The position numbers and the translations under genes are program-made. The notes below the pieces were generated by a model. That model did not search any database, had not been told where the DNA came from, and worked only from the letters and a program-made list of their open reading frames with translations. From CBDAUN01 sp965214875 (GTDB lineage: Bacteria > Pseudomonadota > Gammaproteobacteria > Arenicellales > JAJDZL01), in assembly GCA_965214875.1 (NCBI GenBank), contig OZ243980.1:1-64000 (forward strand): 64,000 bases of DNA, read 5' to 3'. This document shows positions 26,052 to 34,220 of the stretch, in pieces. How positions within the stretch are numbered: position 1 is the stretch's first letter; the number at the start of each line of letters is the position of its first letter.

Positions 26052-27044
26052 CAAACGACCGATGATCCGCACATCCTCGCGCTCGCGAAGATATTCGACA
26101 AGCGGTTGCGACACCGCCTGTTCGTGCGCTGAAAAAAGCTCGAAGACCTTCGCATAGCGCTGCGCGATTGCGGACCCGGAGCAATCGAAGTGGTGCGCGT
26201 AGATCGCATCAAAGTACTCGCATATCCCCTCGATGGATGCCGCCGTCTCGTGCAAGTAGCCGCCAGGCTGCATCTTGTACGGCAACGCCGAGTCAGAAAA
26301 AAAGTAGTGATTCTGACTCGGCAGCTTGCGTAGCAAGTCGCGCTTGCCATACATCACCCCTAAATGAGGTCCGTACAGCTTGTAGAGGCTGAACAGGCAA
26401 AAATCTACGCCGATGGCATGCAGGTTCAACGCGCGATGAGGAGCATACGCAACAGCGTCAACGCAGATCATGGCACCGGCGCGGTGGACGGTTTCCGCAA
26501 TCTGCGCAATGTCGTTGAGCGAGCCAGTGATGTTCGAGCACCACGTCACGCAGACCAGGCGCGTACGATCGCCAATCAGTTGCGCAAGCCGCTCCGCACC
26601 GCCAAGCTCGCCGGTTTCTGGATCGATATTCCATTCCTTGATTTCGATGCCGAATTCTGCAAGCCGTCGCCATGCTCCATTGTTCGCTTCGTGATCAATA
26701 TCTGTAACGATGATTTCGTCACCTGGCTGGAGGATCTTTCGAAGGGCGTTTGCCAGTACAAAGGCGTTCAGCGTTGTCGAGTGGCCGATTATCACCTCTT
26801 GCGGGTCCGCGCCAATCATCTCCGACAGCCTGCGGTGACCGCGACTGATGCGCTCTTGCGCCTCTTGCGACGCTGGATACGGCGCACCGGGCTGAACCTG
26901 ATTGCGCCGCATGTAGTCATGCACCCGGTCGCTGACCTGTCTTGGCACCAGTGTGCCGCCCGCATTTTCAAAGAACGCGCAATCGCCTATGCCGGGAAAA
27001 TGGCTACGCGCAAATTCTACGTCGAGCGAGACCGCGGATTTCAT
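25806..27044 (-). CDS. Cysteine-desulfurase-like class V aminotransferase
   Basis: 412 residues from ATG 27044 (start MKSAVSLDVEFARSHF); an upstream in-frame start at 27098 would overlap the ATPase gene and is less likely. PLP-fold landmarks: FFENAGGTLVP near the N terminus, GHSTTLNAF, CVDAVAYAPHRALN (the PLP-contacting Asp) and FSLYKLYGPHLGVMYG with the Schiff-base Lys. It fits the cysteine-desulfurase-like branch (TIGR01976 type) whose substrates are often unknown. A typical catalytic Cys loop is not evident, so true desulfurase activity is doubtful. Probably native to the site; its 3' end was duplicated at 22855-23100. Confidence 0.82.
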   Translation of the reverse strand: MKSAVSLDVEFARSHFPGIGDCAFFENAGGTLVPRQVSDRVHDYMRRNQVQPGAPYPASQEAQERISRGHRRLSEMIGADPQEVIIGHSTTLNAFVLANALRKILQPGDEIIVTDIDHEANNGAWRRLAEFGIEIKEWNIDPETGELGGAERLAQLIGDRTRLVCVTWCSNITGSLNDIAQIAETVHRAGAMICVDAVAYAPHRALNLHAIGVDFCLFSLYKLYGPHLGVMYGKRDLLRKLPSQNHYFFSDSALPYKMQPGGYLHETAASIEGICEYFDAIYAHHFDCSGSAIAQRYAKVFELFSAHEQAVSQPLVEYLREREDVRIIGRLTADKNQRVPTISFVMRERKSSELPEHLGRRGIGISSGDFYAKRCIDAMGLARLGGVARISIAHYNSEAEVSRLIEHLANFK

Positions 27045-27094
27045 AATCCATATGTTTCCGGTTGGCTGAGACTGCGATGCCACAAATCCGAACA

Positions 27095-28411
27095 TCAAGG
27101 CAGGCTGCCGGGCGGCGGAACTACCGGCAATGCCCGCAAATAGTCGCCAAGAGACGGAATTGGAAACTCATAATGCTTTGGAAGCCGGCTTGTCTCCGTC
27201 AGAACGCCGGCATGCAGGGCATCAATCAAAAAATCATCCGTAGATTGACCGCTCTTGCCGCGCGCGAATTGTGTAATCTCATCAATCTCATGCCAGCTTA
27301 GAATGCCATTTCTGTCTCGAGCCGCCTGGGCCAGCCGCTTGTAAACCCAAGGATGCCCTGAGCACGCATCAAGCCGATGGGTATAGTATTCCTCTTTCAT
27401 CTCTTGCACCAATTTGATCGTCTTCGATAGCAACTCTTCATTGATGAATCCGCCATGGTCGCGAATGACCATGGCGGCGGCAACGGATGCATTTTTGATA
27501 TGCTGAGGCCAGCCTTGCGAGAGCTTCGCCAATTCATTCGCCCACGCCGCCTTGATTTTGGCAGGGCCTTCAAAGCCGTAGGTATTGAAAACGGCCTGTA
27601 TTGCATTTGCAGCCTCTTCATGCGAGAGAGGATCCAGTGTTTTCACCCTTCCTCCGGCAAATCTGGACAGGCCGCATTGGCGCAGCACGTTTTTTGTATC
27701 GCTCAAGCCAAAGAAGGCGGCGATCAGCGGTATTCCTTTGGCCTCTCGATGAAGACAGTCCATAACCGCTTTTGTGGACTCGGAAACAGGCGTGTTCTGC
27801 GCTTCGTCAACAAAAATCACCATGTGGATGTCTTTGAATAAAGGTGCCGCATCGCGAAATGCCCGCTCTGCAAGAATCCCCTCTTGATCAAAGGTGCTCG
27901 CCGGCTTGCCGTGCATGGTCACATCCAATCCTCCACTACTTACCGTATAGCTGCGCTGAACCAGCTCGGACAGCAGTTTTTGTCCAATATCTCTCAGATT
28001 TTCAAATTTCTTTGGCATCTGTTCGGGAAATCTCTCTAAAAGTCGCTGTCTTTCCCGGCTGGCCTCCTCGATCATGATCATCACAACATCCGCCGCCGAC
28101 ATCAGTGCCGCAGGACCAATGGATGCCGCCACCCATGGATTTTCGGGAGTTGAATGCAAACGCACGGCTTCCATGCACTCGGCCATTAGGGCAGATTTGC
28201 CGCTTCCCGGAGCGCCCTGAAAAACCATCGTGCCGCCGCCGACACGACCGGCCTGCAACATGCTTACCGCATTTTGAAAAACTCCGTATTCAAGGTCACG
28301 TCCCTGAAAGAATGCTTCGCGACCAGCTTCAGCCCGGTCTGCATCGCCAAGCCAGACCTCTAGCGGGAGCGGCTCGACAGGCGGCGGTTTAGGAAATGCT
28401 TTTGTAATCAT
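27095..28411 (-). CDS. Orphan AAA-type ATPase (paralogue of 61871-63181)
   Basis: 438 residues. Walker A GAPGSGKS (66-73), Walker B VIFVDEAQN (about 196-204), then FGLSDTKNVLRQCGLSR with a sensor-like polar segment. A winged-helix-like C-terminal part ends IPIPSLGDYLRALP. The protein is cytoplasmic and shares both ends and all motifs with the 61871-63181 gene, so the genome holds a family. It resembles ExeA/TniB-type ATPases in layout, but no transposase or secretion gene is adjacent. It lies 50 bases upstream of the cysteine-desulfurase-like gene on the same strand. Function unknown. Confidence 0.75.
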   Translation of the reverse strand: MITKAFPKPPPVEPLPLEVWLGDADRAEAGREAFFQGRDLEYGVFQNAVSMLQAGRVGGGTMVFQGAPGSGKSALMAECMEAVRLHSTPENPWVAASIGPAALMSAADVVMIMIEEASRERQRLLERFPEQMPKKFENLRDIGQKLLSELVQRSYTVSSGGLDVTMHGKPASTFDQEGILAERAFRDAAPLFKDIHMVIFVDEAQNTPVSESTKAVMDCLHREAKGIPLIAAFFGLSDTKNVLRQCGLSRFAGGRVKTLDPLSHEEAANAIQAVFNTYGFEGPAKIKAAWANELAKLSQGWPQHIKNASVAAAMVIRDHGGFINEELLSKTIKLVQEMKEEYYTHRLDACSGHPWVYKRLAQAARDRNGILSWHEIDEITQFARGKSGQSTDDFLIDALHAGVLTETSRLPKHYEFPIPSLGDYLRALPVVPPPGSLP

Positions 28412-28444
28412 TGATTAGCAATACCATCACCAGAGAAAGGCAAG

Positions 28445-28630
28445 CTATGCAGGCTGAGGCCAGACCTGCCACCCGCTTAATTCCTTCCGTGCGCAAAAGT
28501 GAGTTTTACGGGCAAATCGACCAAGCTGGATTGCTGTGCGGATAGCTTGCGAAGGAGCACAGTGACGTTCATTTTCAAGAGGCGGATGGACTTCTGGGGC
28601 GATCGCACTTTCGATTTTCTGGGCACTCAT
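28445..28630 (-). CDS. Possible small protein upstream of the AAA ATPase
   Basis: 61 codons starting MSAQKIESAIAPEVHP with a purine-rich GAGAGAG just upstream, 33 bases before the ATPase gene on the same strand. No family recognised and composition is unremarkable, so it may be chance. Confidence 0.25.
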   Translation of the reverse strand: MSAQKIESAIAPEVHPPLENERHCAPSQAIRTAIQLGRFARKTHFCARKELSGWQVWPQPA

Positions 28631-28663
28631 CTCTCTCGCGCTTGCGACTATGCTTTGCGCGGC

Positions 28664-28750
28664 TCAATTTTGACGGGAGAGGACGGTGTTTGAAGCCGGC
28701 AACTTTGCTGCCTGTGCAAACGACTCTTTGTTTGTCGGATTATGTTTCAT
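28664..28750 (-). CDS. 28-residue small ORF with a strong ribosome site
   Basis: Reads MKHNPTNKESFAQAAKLPAS and eight more residues. The minus strand has AGGAGGG 6 bases before the ATG (plus 28757-28763), much better than the sites of its neighbours. It could be a leader peptide or an unannotated microprotein ahead of the ATPase. The rest of 28751-29020 holds nothing I can support. Confidence 0.35.
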   Translation of the reverse strand: MKHNPTNKESFAQAAKLPASNTVLSRQN

Positions 28751-29020
28751 GATATTCCCTCCTGATTTTGCCTTGTCTTGCAGAGCTGATCTTTGAACCC
28801 ATGCCATAACGCAAGCGCTGGCCCTATCGGATTTAACCAAAACTTTTGTAAGGTTGCAAATCTTAGCGAACCGGTGATCCCCAAATAGGCAGCTTTGCTT
28901 CAGGTTGGACAATGTTTCCAATCCCGTCAATATGTTCGCCAGAAAAAGAGTCTGAAAGCGCGGTTCATTTTTCAATCTTGCCCGTTTGAGTTGCCGGCAT
29001 GCCGTTTCTTTGCGCTCGAC

Positions 29021-29713
29021 TCAGCTCTGGCGAGGATGCAGATGCGCATGCCAGCGAAGTTCGATGTGCTTGAAAATCCTGATAATGATGAACGTGAGCG
29101 CCAAATAGAAAAGGCCGGCGGTGATGAACGATTCGAATGGCACAAAATGCCTCGAATTGACGATTCGGGCCGCGCCGAATAGATCGACAATCGTGATCAC
29201 GCCAGCAAGCGCACTGCCATGCAGCATGAAGATGACCTCGTTGCCATAGGCCGGCAGCGCGCGCCGAAACGCGCTCGGCAGCACGATGCGCCTTATCGTC
29301 AACCATGGCGACATGCCGCATGCTTTAGCTGCTTCGATTTCTCCGTAGGCGGTTCCGACAATGGCTCCTCGAAGGATTTCGGCGGTATAGGCGGCAGTGT
29401 TTAGCGAAAATGCAATCAGCGCGCATACGTAGGCTTCCTTGAACACGGGCCACAAGAAACTGTCGCGCAATGCCTCGAATTGACCGGCGCCGTAATACAG
29501 CATGTACATCTGCACTAGCAAAGGCGTGCCTCTGAAAAAGTAGATGTAGGCTTTGGGAATGAAGGCGATCGCAGAACTTCGCGCACTCGCCGCCAGCGCG
29601 GTCGGGATCGCCAGCACCAGTCCGCAGATCAGCGAGACCGCCACCAGCTCGATGGTTACCGCCAACCCGCCTAGGTAGAGGGTCAAGTTGCCTGCAATCG
29701 CCTCAATATCCAT
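29021..29713 (-). CDS. Polar amino acid ABC transporter permease (HisM/ArtM-type)
   Basis: 230 residues from ATG 29713 (MDIEAIAGNLTLYLGG). About five membrane segments, with the EAA loop visible as GEIEAAKACGMSPW, the contact for the ATPase. It forms the inner-membrane channel with the partner encoded just upstream (7-base gap). Substrate class is His/Lys/Arg/opine or Gln by family. No ATP-binding or periplasmic binding protein lies next to the pair, so those subunits must be encoded elsewhere or lost. Confidence 0.85.
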   Translation of the reverse strand: MDIEAIAGNLTLYLGGLAVTIELVAVSLICGLVLAIPTALAASARSSAIAFIPKAYIYFFRGTPLLVQMYMLYYGAGQFEALRDSFLWPVFKEAYVCALIAFSLNTAAYTAEILRGAIVGTAYGEIEAAKACGMSPWLTIRRIVLPSAFRRALPAYGNEVIFMLHGSALAGVITIVDLFGAARIVNSRHFVPFESFITAGLFYLALTFIIIRIFKHIELRWHAHLHPRQS

Positions 29714-29720
29714 CGCGTGC

Positions 29721-30437
29721 CTATGCTCTGCGCACACCGGCGCTATAGCGCTTGTCAAGCCACTTCAATCCGGCATCCGAAACGGCGGTAATGATCAGAT
29801 AAAGTACCGCAACCGCAAAATAGAAAGTGAACGGCTGTCGCAGCGAACCGCCTGCCTGCGCAGCGCGAAAAACCATATCCTCCAGCCCGATGACCGAGAC
29901 TAGTGCGGTGGTCTTTGCCAGCACCAGCCAATTGTTGCCGAACCCGGGCAGCGCGTGGCGCAAGCACGCGGGAAACGTAATCCGCACAAAAACCTGCGCC
30001 GGCGTCATGCCGTAGGCGTGTCCTGCCTCGATTTCGCCTCGCGGAACCGCCAGAATCGCTCCGCGAAAGGTCTCTGTCATGTAGGCGCCGAAAATGACGC
30101 CGATCGTTGCTACGCCCGCGGTAAATTCACTGATTTCGATGTAGTCGAGACCGAAATAGTCGCCAATCGCATTGACAAGCAGCTGCCCGCCAAAAAATAT
30201 GATGAACATCAAAACAATGTCCGGGACCCCGCGAACCAAAGTCGTGTAGATGCTGGCGGCAAACTTTGCCGCACGGACCGAAGAAAGCTTCGCCAGCGCT
30301 CCGGCAATCCCGAGCAGCACCGCTACAACGAGCGACAGCAGCGCAAGCTCGATGGTCAACAGCATGCCTTGAAGAATGAACGGGTAAAGATACCCGCCAA
30401 GAACGCCGCTGAGACTGTCAGTCAGAAATTGATGCAT
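29721..30437 (-). CDS. Polar amino acid ABC transporter permease (HisQ/ArtQ-type)
   Basis: 238 residues from ATG 30437 (MHQFLTDSLSGVLGG); an upstream in-frame start at 30485 is weaker. Several hydrophobic segments and the EAA loop GEIEAGHAYGMTPAQ mark the family. First gene of a two-gene permease unit with 29021-29713. Inner membrane. Downstream of mlaE by 150 bases but facing the same way, so read-through from mlaFE is possible. Confidence 0.85.
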   Translation of the reverse strand: MHQFLTDSLSGVLGGYLYPFILQGMLLTIELALLSLVVAVLLGIAGALAKLSSVRAAKFAASIYTTLVRGVPDIVLMFIIFFGGQLLVNAIGDYFGLDYIEISEFTAGVATIGVIFGAYMTETFRGAILAVPRGEIEAGHAYGMTPAQVFVRITFPACLRHALPGFGNNWLVLAKTTALVSVIGLEDMVFRAAQAGGSLRQPFTFYFAVAVLYLIITAVSDAGLKWLDKRYSAGVRRA

Positions 30438-30589
30438 TGCTTGCACGGTTGATCGAATGGGCAAGCTTCCAAGGCGCCGCGGCAAACTTGCTCCTTGGCC
30501 TTGGCGGCATGCTTGGAATATAGCACGCCAAAATCAGCACGGCCCCCTAGAAATATTCGTCAAGCGCTGCGCCATCCCATTCCCCTCAT

Positions 30590-31369
30590 TCAACCATCTC
30601 CGAACATCAGAGCCGTCAGCACGTAGTCCAAGCCGAGAATTGCGAGCGATGCTGCGACAACCGTTCGCGTAGTCGCGCGCGAAACGCCTTCGGCTGAGGG
30701 ATACGCGCTATAGCCTTCGAACACGGCAATCCAGGTGACGACTACGCCAAACACCAGGCTTTTGAAAAGTCCATTGGCAATATCGTGATAGACATCGATA
30801 TTTTCACGAATCGAAGTCCAGTAGATTCCTGAGTCCACGCCGAGCTGGATGACCGCGGCAAAATATCCGCCGAATATGCCCACCAGGGTAAACAGCGCAC
30901 ACAGCAGCGGCACAGAAATCGTGCCGGCAAGCAGCCGCGGCGCGACAATGCGCTTGATCGGATCCACCCCCATCATCTCGAGTGCCGCCAGCTGATCGGT
31001 CGCCTTCATCAACCCGATCTCTGCGGTCAGCGCCGAGCCCGCCCTTCCGGTAAATAGCAGCGCGGACAGCACAGGCCCCAGCTCTCGAGTCAGGCTTAGC
31101 GCGACAAGCAATCCAAGCGACGACTCGGCGCCGAAATCGACAAGGGTGTAATAGCCTTGGAATCCAAGCACCATGCCGACGAAGCCGCCGGCGACGACGA
31201 TGATCAAGGTGGTCAGCGCACCGACCGAGTAGATCTGCGCGACCGTGAGCGAGAGCCGCTTGATCGAGTTGGGGATGCAGATCAAGGCCGCATACAGAAA
31301 GACGGCCGCTTTGCCGAACCTGGATATCCGCAGGAGCGTCTTGCTGCCAATTTTCTGGACGAATTGCAC
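30590..31369 (-). CDS. mlaE: MlaE-type phospholipid ABC transporter permease
   Basis: 259 residues from GTG 31369, 4 bases after mlaF; longer frames reading into mlaF are discarded. About five membrane helices and the MlaE signature (LSLTRELGPVLSALLFTGRAG, written here in parts: SLTRELGPVLSAL then FTGRAGSAL). It moves phospholipids between the inner membrane and MlaD, keeping outer-membrane asymmetry. mlaD, mlaC and mlaB are not next to it, unlike in E. coli, so the set is split. Confidence 0.9.
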   Translation of the reverse strand: MQFVQKIGSKTLLRISRFGKAAVFLYAALICIPNSIKRLSLTVAQIYSVGALTTLIIVVAGGFVGMVLGFQGYYTLVDFGAESSLGLLVALSLTRELGPVLSALLFTGRAGSALTAEIGLMKATDQLAALEMMGVDPIKRIVAPRLLAGTISVPLLCALFTLVGIFGGYFAAVIQLGVDSGIYWTSIRENIDVYHDIANGLFKSLVFGVVVTWIAVFEGYSAYPSAEGVSRATTRTVVAASLAILGLDYVLTALMFGDG

Positions 31370-31373
31370 TGTG

Positions 31374-32183
31374 TCAGTGCCGGCGCAGGAGTTCGTCGCG
31401 ATAGCTCTGAGCAGGATAGTGGAACGGCACCGGGCCGTCCGGCAAGCCGCGCAGGAACTGCCTAACCTCCGGCAAGGGACAGTCGAGCAGTTCCTGGGCG
31501 GTGCCGGTTGCGAGCACGCCTCCGCTACCCAGAAGAATCGCAAAATCTGCAATGCTTAGCCCTTGTTCGACATCGTGCGTGATGACCACAGAAGTTGCCT
31601 CAAGCGCATCATTGACTTCGCGGACAAGCTTGGTTATTACGCCCATCGAAATCGGATCGAGTCCGGTAAACGGCTCATCATAGAGGATCAGCTCAGGGTC
31701 CAGCGCGGTTGCGCGAGCCAGCGCGACACGACGACTCATTCCGCCTGAAAGATCAGCTGGCATCAAATGCTGAGTCCCGCGAAGGCCGACCTGTTCTAGC
31801 TTTAGAATCACCAGCTTGCGAATCAGGCTTTCAGGCAGATTGGTGTTTTCGCGAATCGGAAATGCGACGTTTTCGAACACGCTCAGATCGGTGAGCAGCG
31901 CGTTGGACTGAAACATGACTCCCATCCGGCGACGGATGTCGTATAGCTGCGACTTGCTCAATGTTGCCACATCGGTGCCGAAAACGCTGACCGTGCCAGC
32001 ATCGACGGGCATGCGCCGGCCGATCAGTCCAAGCAGGGTCGACTTGCCGCATCCGCTCGGCCCCATCACCACATTGACGCCATTGGCCGGCAGTTCAAGG
32101 TCCAAGTTTTCGAAGACCCGCTTGGTTCCGTAGGAAAAGCTCACGTTCGACAGGGATACTAATCGCGCTGAAACGTCAAACAT
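31374..32183 (-). CDS. mlaF: MlaF-type ABC ATPase
   Basis: 269 residues. Walker A GPSGCGKST (about 41-49), signature LSGGMSRRVALARA, Walker B LILYDEPFTGLD, and a switch His in ITHDVEQ. It powers the MlaE permease, whose gene follows after 4 bases. Its start faces lptC, leaving about 55 bases for two promoters. In E. coli the mla and lpt genes are collinear; here mlaFE is inverted. Confidence 0.92.
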   Translation of the reverse strand: MFDVSARLVSLSNVSFSYGTKRVFENLDLELPANGVNVVMGPSGCGKSTLLGLIGRRMPVDAGTVSVFGTDVATLSKSQLYDIRRRMGVMFQSNALLTDLSVFENVAFPIRENTNLPESLIRKLVILKLEQVGLRGTQHLMPADLSGGMSRRVALARATALDPELILYDEPFTGLDPISMGVITKLVREVNDALEATSVVITHDVEQGLSIADFAILLGSGGVLATGTAQELLDCPLPEVRQFLRGLPDGPVPFHYPAQSYRDELLRRH

Positions 32184-32238
32184 AGGATATTATTTGCTTC
32201 GAGAAAACTTGCATGTTGTATACGCTAATCCGCCTCGC

Positions 32239-32691
32239 ATGAATGCCTCGAACGACCTCAGTCAAATGCCAGGCTGGGTCCGCGCGATGGCTGGCGGCGC
32301 GATCGCATTGTCGCTATATTACAACATAACCTGTTTTGCAGAAGGGAAGGCGGTTTCCGGGTTGCCTGAAGAGGCGCCGGAACTGGTGGTTGACGAAGTG
32401 GTGATCCGCGGCATTAGCAAAGATGGCGAGGGATCATACGCAATCTACTCCAGACAGATGCTGCAGTTTCCTTCGACAACGACTAGCGATCTGATCCGGC
32501 CGAAAATCGTTCAGCGGCTGAGGTCGGGAGAATCGCGCGAAATCGTTGCGGATTTCGCGAAATATGAGCGTGAGCTAAAATTTGTCACCATGCAAGGAAA
32601 TGTTGTAGTGATGGAGCAAGCCGATGATCAGTCGGTGCCGATCATCAGCAAGCTGGACAAGATGATTATTCAACTCGATGAGTGGGAGTAG
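32239..32691 (+). CDS. lptC: LPS export protein LptC-like
   Basis: 150 residues from ATG 32239; a TTG at 32194 would add 15 residues. One hydrophobic segment (AGGAIALSLYYNIT) anchors it in the inner membrane, followed by a beta-jellyroll region. LptC relays LPS from LptB2FG to LptA. Sequence conservation is weak, as usual for LptC, so position before lptA-lptB carries much of the call. It overlaps or abuts lptA. Confidence 0.75.
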   Translation: MNASNDLSQMPGWVRAMAGGAIALSLYYNITCFAEGKAVSGLPEEAPELVVDEVVIRGISKDGEGSYAIYSRQMLQFPSTTTSDLIRPKIVQRLRSGESREIVADFAKYERELKFVTMQGNVVVMEQADDQSVPIISKLDKMIIQLDEWE

Positions 32692-32698
32692 AGTGCGC

Positions 32699-33238
32699 AT
32701 GAATCAGGTGCTGTCGCCGATTGCAAAAAGAAAATATTACACACTGGTTGCTTGCCTTTTTGCAACTGTTGCGACGGCGGCTTTTCACGCCGGCGCAACA
32801 GCGCAAGTGCAGCAGGCGATTCAAGTGGATGCCAATATTGCAACCTATAACGCCCAGACCAAAACGCGAGTTTTTGAGGGCGATGTCGTTATCGCAAGAG
32901 ACAACCTGAAGATTGGCGCTGAACGGGTTGAAATCAAGAACGACCCCGAATCTGAGGGCGATCTGCTCTTGACCATCACTGGCAATCCGGCGACGCTTCG
33001 AGACAAGTCAAAGGTGGACGGCGAGCTGATTAGCGGGCAAGCCAACAGCATGAATCTGTCGAGCAGTTCAGATATCGTGTTGATGGAGGGCGATGTTATT
33101 ATCAGCAATGCGTCGGCGACGCTTCGATCAGGTAGTGCTACCTTTGATCGCGGCACAGGTGAATTTGTCGCGGGCAGACCTGAAAAAGGTCAAAGTGAAG
33201 CCAAGTTCGTGCGCACCACCGTCACCATTTCTGAATGA
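32699..33238 (+). CDS. lptA: Periplasmic LPS transport protein LptA
   Basis: 179 residues from ATG 32699; ATG 32678, overlapping lptC, is an alternative. A signal peptide (KRK, then a hydrophobic core, cleavage near ATAQ) precedes the OstA jellyroll. Segments such as FEGDVVIARDNLKI and MEGDVIISNASATLR are the paired 'G-V' strands of the family. LptA bridges the periplasm between LptC and LptD. Followed by lptB after about 200 bases. Confidence 0.88.
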   Translation: MNQVLSPIAKRKYYTLVACLFATVATAAFHAGATAQVQQAIQVDANIATYNAQTKTRVFEGDVVIARDNLKIGAERVEIKNDPESEGDLLLTITGNPATLRDKSKVDGELISGQANSMNLSSSSDIVLMEGDVIISNASATLRSGSATFDRGTGEFVAGRPEKGQSEAKFVRTTVTISE

Positions 33239-33436
33239 CGAATGGCGCGTGGCGCCCAATCAGCCCGGATCTAAACTGCGAACGCATTCACTGCCCATGC
33301 GCCGCGATTGGCATGCGCCTTGATTTCAGCGGCCTAGCCGTTCGGGCCGGCGCAATGGATTATTGCAATTCTATGCGGATTGACTGTGCCCGCCTAAAGG
33401 GGCAATCCGTGTAAGCGGGCTTTGAAGGAGCAACTG

Positions 33437-34177
33437 GTGGACAATCAGGCGGCTAGCTGTTTGGAGGTCATTGAAGTCAGCAAGAGCTTCAAGTCTCTGC
33501 AAATCGTTGAGTCGGCTTCGCTGCGTGTGCTCTCCGGCGAAATAGTCGGCCTGATGGGCGCCAACGGTGCCGGCAAGACGACAACCTTCAATATGGTGAT
33601 CGGGCTTGAGTTCTGCGATAAAGGTGAAATCTTGCTCGACCAGCAAAAGCTCAACCAGCACCCGATGCATGTGCGAGCCAGGCTTGGCATCGGCTACCTG
33701 CCGCAAGAGCCGTCAATTTTCCGCAAGCTGTCGGTCGAAAACAATATTCGCGCGGTGCTGGAGACGCAGCGGTTTTCATCTGGGCGCGAGCGAGACGAAA
33801 GGCTGGACGAACTGCTCAGCATCTTTCGAATCGAGCCGGTTCGCAAAACCCTCGGGTTGTCGCTATCGGGCGGTGAGCGCCGGCGTGTTGAAATCGCGCG
33901 CGCATTTGCGACCAATCCTCGATTTATACTGCTGGACGAGCCATTTGCCGGTGTTGACCCAATCGCAATTGAAGATGTCGTTGAGCAGATCCGCTTTCTT
34001 CAAAGCCAGAATATCGGCATTTTGATCACCGACCACAACGTTCGTGAGACGCTGAATATTTGTACGCGAGCCTACATCATGAGCCATGGCAAAATCATCG
34101 TGGCGGGTACGCCAAGCGAGATCGTGGCCGACCCGATTGCGAGAAACCACTACCTTGGGTCGAGCTTTAGGCTTTAA
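33437..34177 (+). CDS. lptB: LPS export ABC ATPase LptB
   Basis: 246 residues from GTG 33437, chosen because AAGGAG lies at 33425-33430. Walker A GANGAGKTT, signature LSGGERRRVEIARA, Walker B FILLDEPFAGVDP, and switch His ITDHNVRE. It drives LPS extraction by LptB2FG. Longer frames from a TTG at 33422 are unlikely. Ends 43 bases before rpoN, as in other gammaproteobacteria. Confidence 0.95.
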   Translation: MDNQAASCLEVIEVSKSFKSLQIVESASLRVLSGEIVGLMGANGAGKTTTFNMVIGLEFCDKGEILLDQQKLNQHPMHVRARLGIGYLPQEPSIFRKLSVENNIRAVLETQRFSSGRERDERLDELLSIFRIEPVRKTLGLSLSGGERRRVEIARAFATNPRFILLDEPFAGVDPIAIEDVVEQIRFLQSQNIGILITDHNVRETLNICTRAYIMSHGKIIVAGTPSEIVADPIARNHYLGSSFRL

Positions 34178-34220
34178 TCGGCTGCGGCCGCGCCGGCGCA
34201 TGATGCCTCAATTCGCTTAA

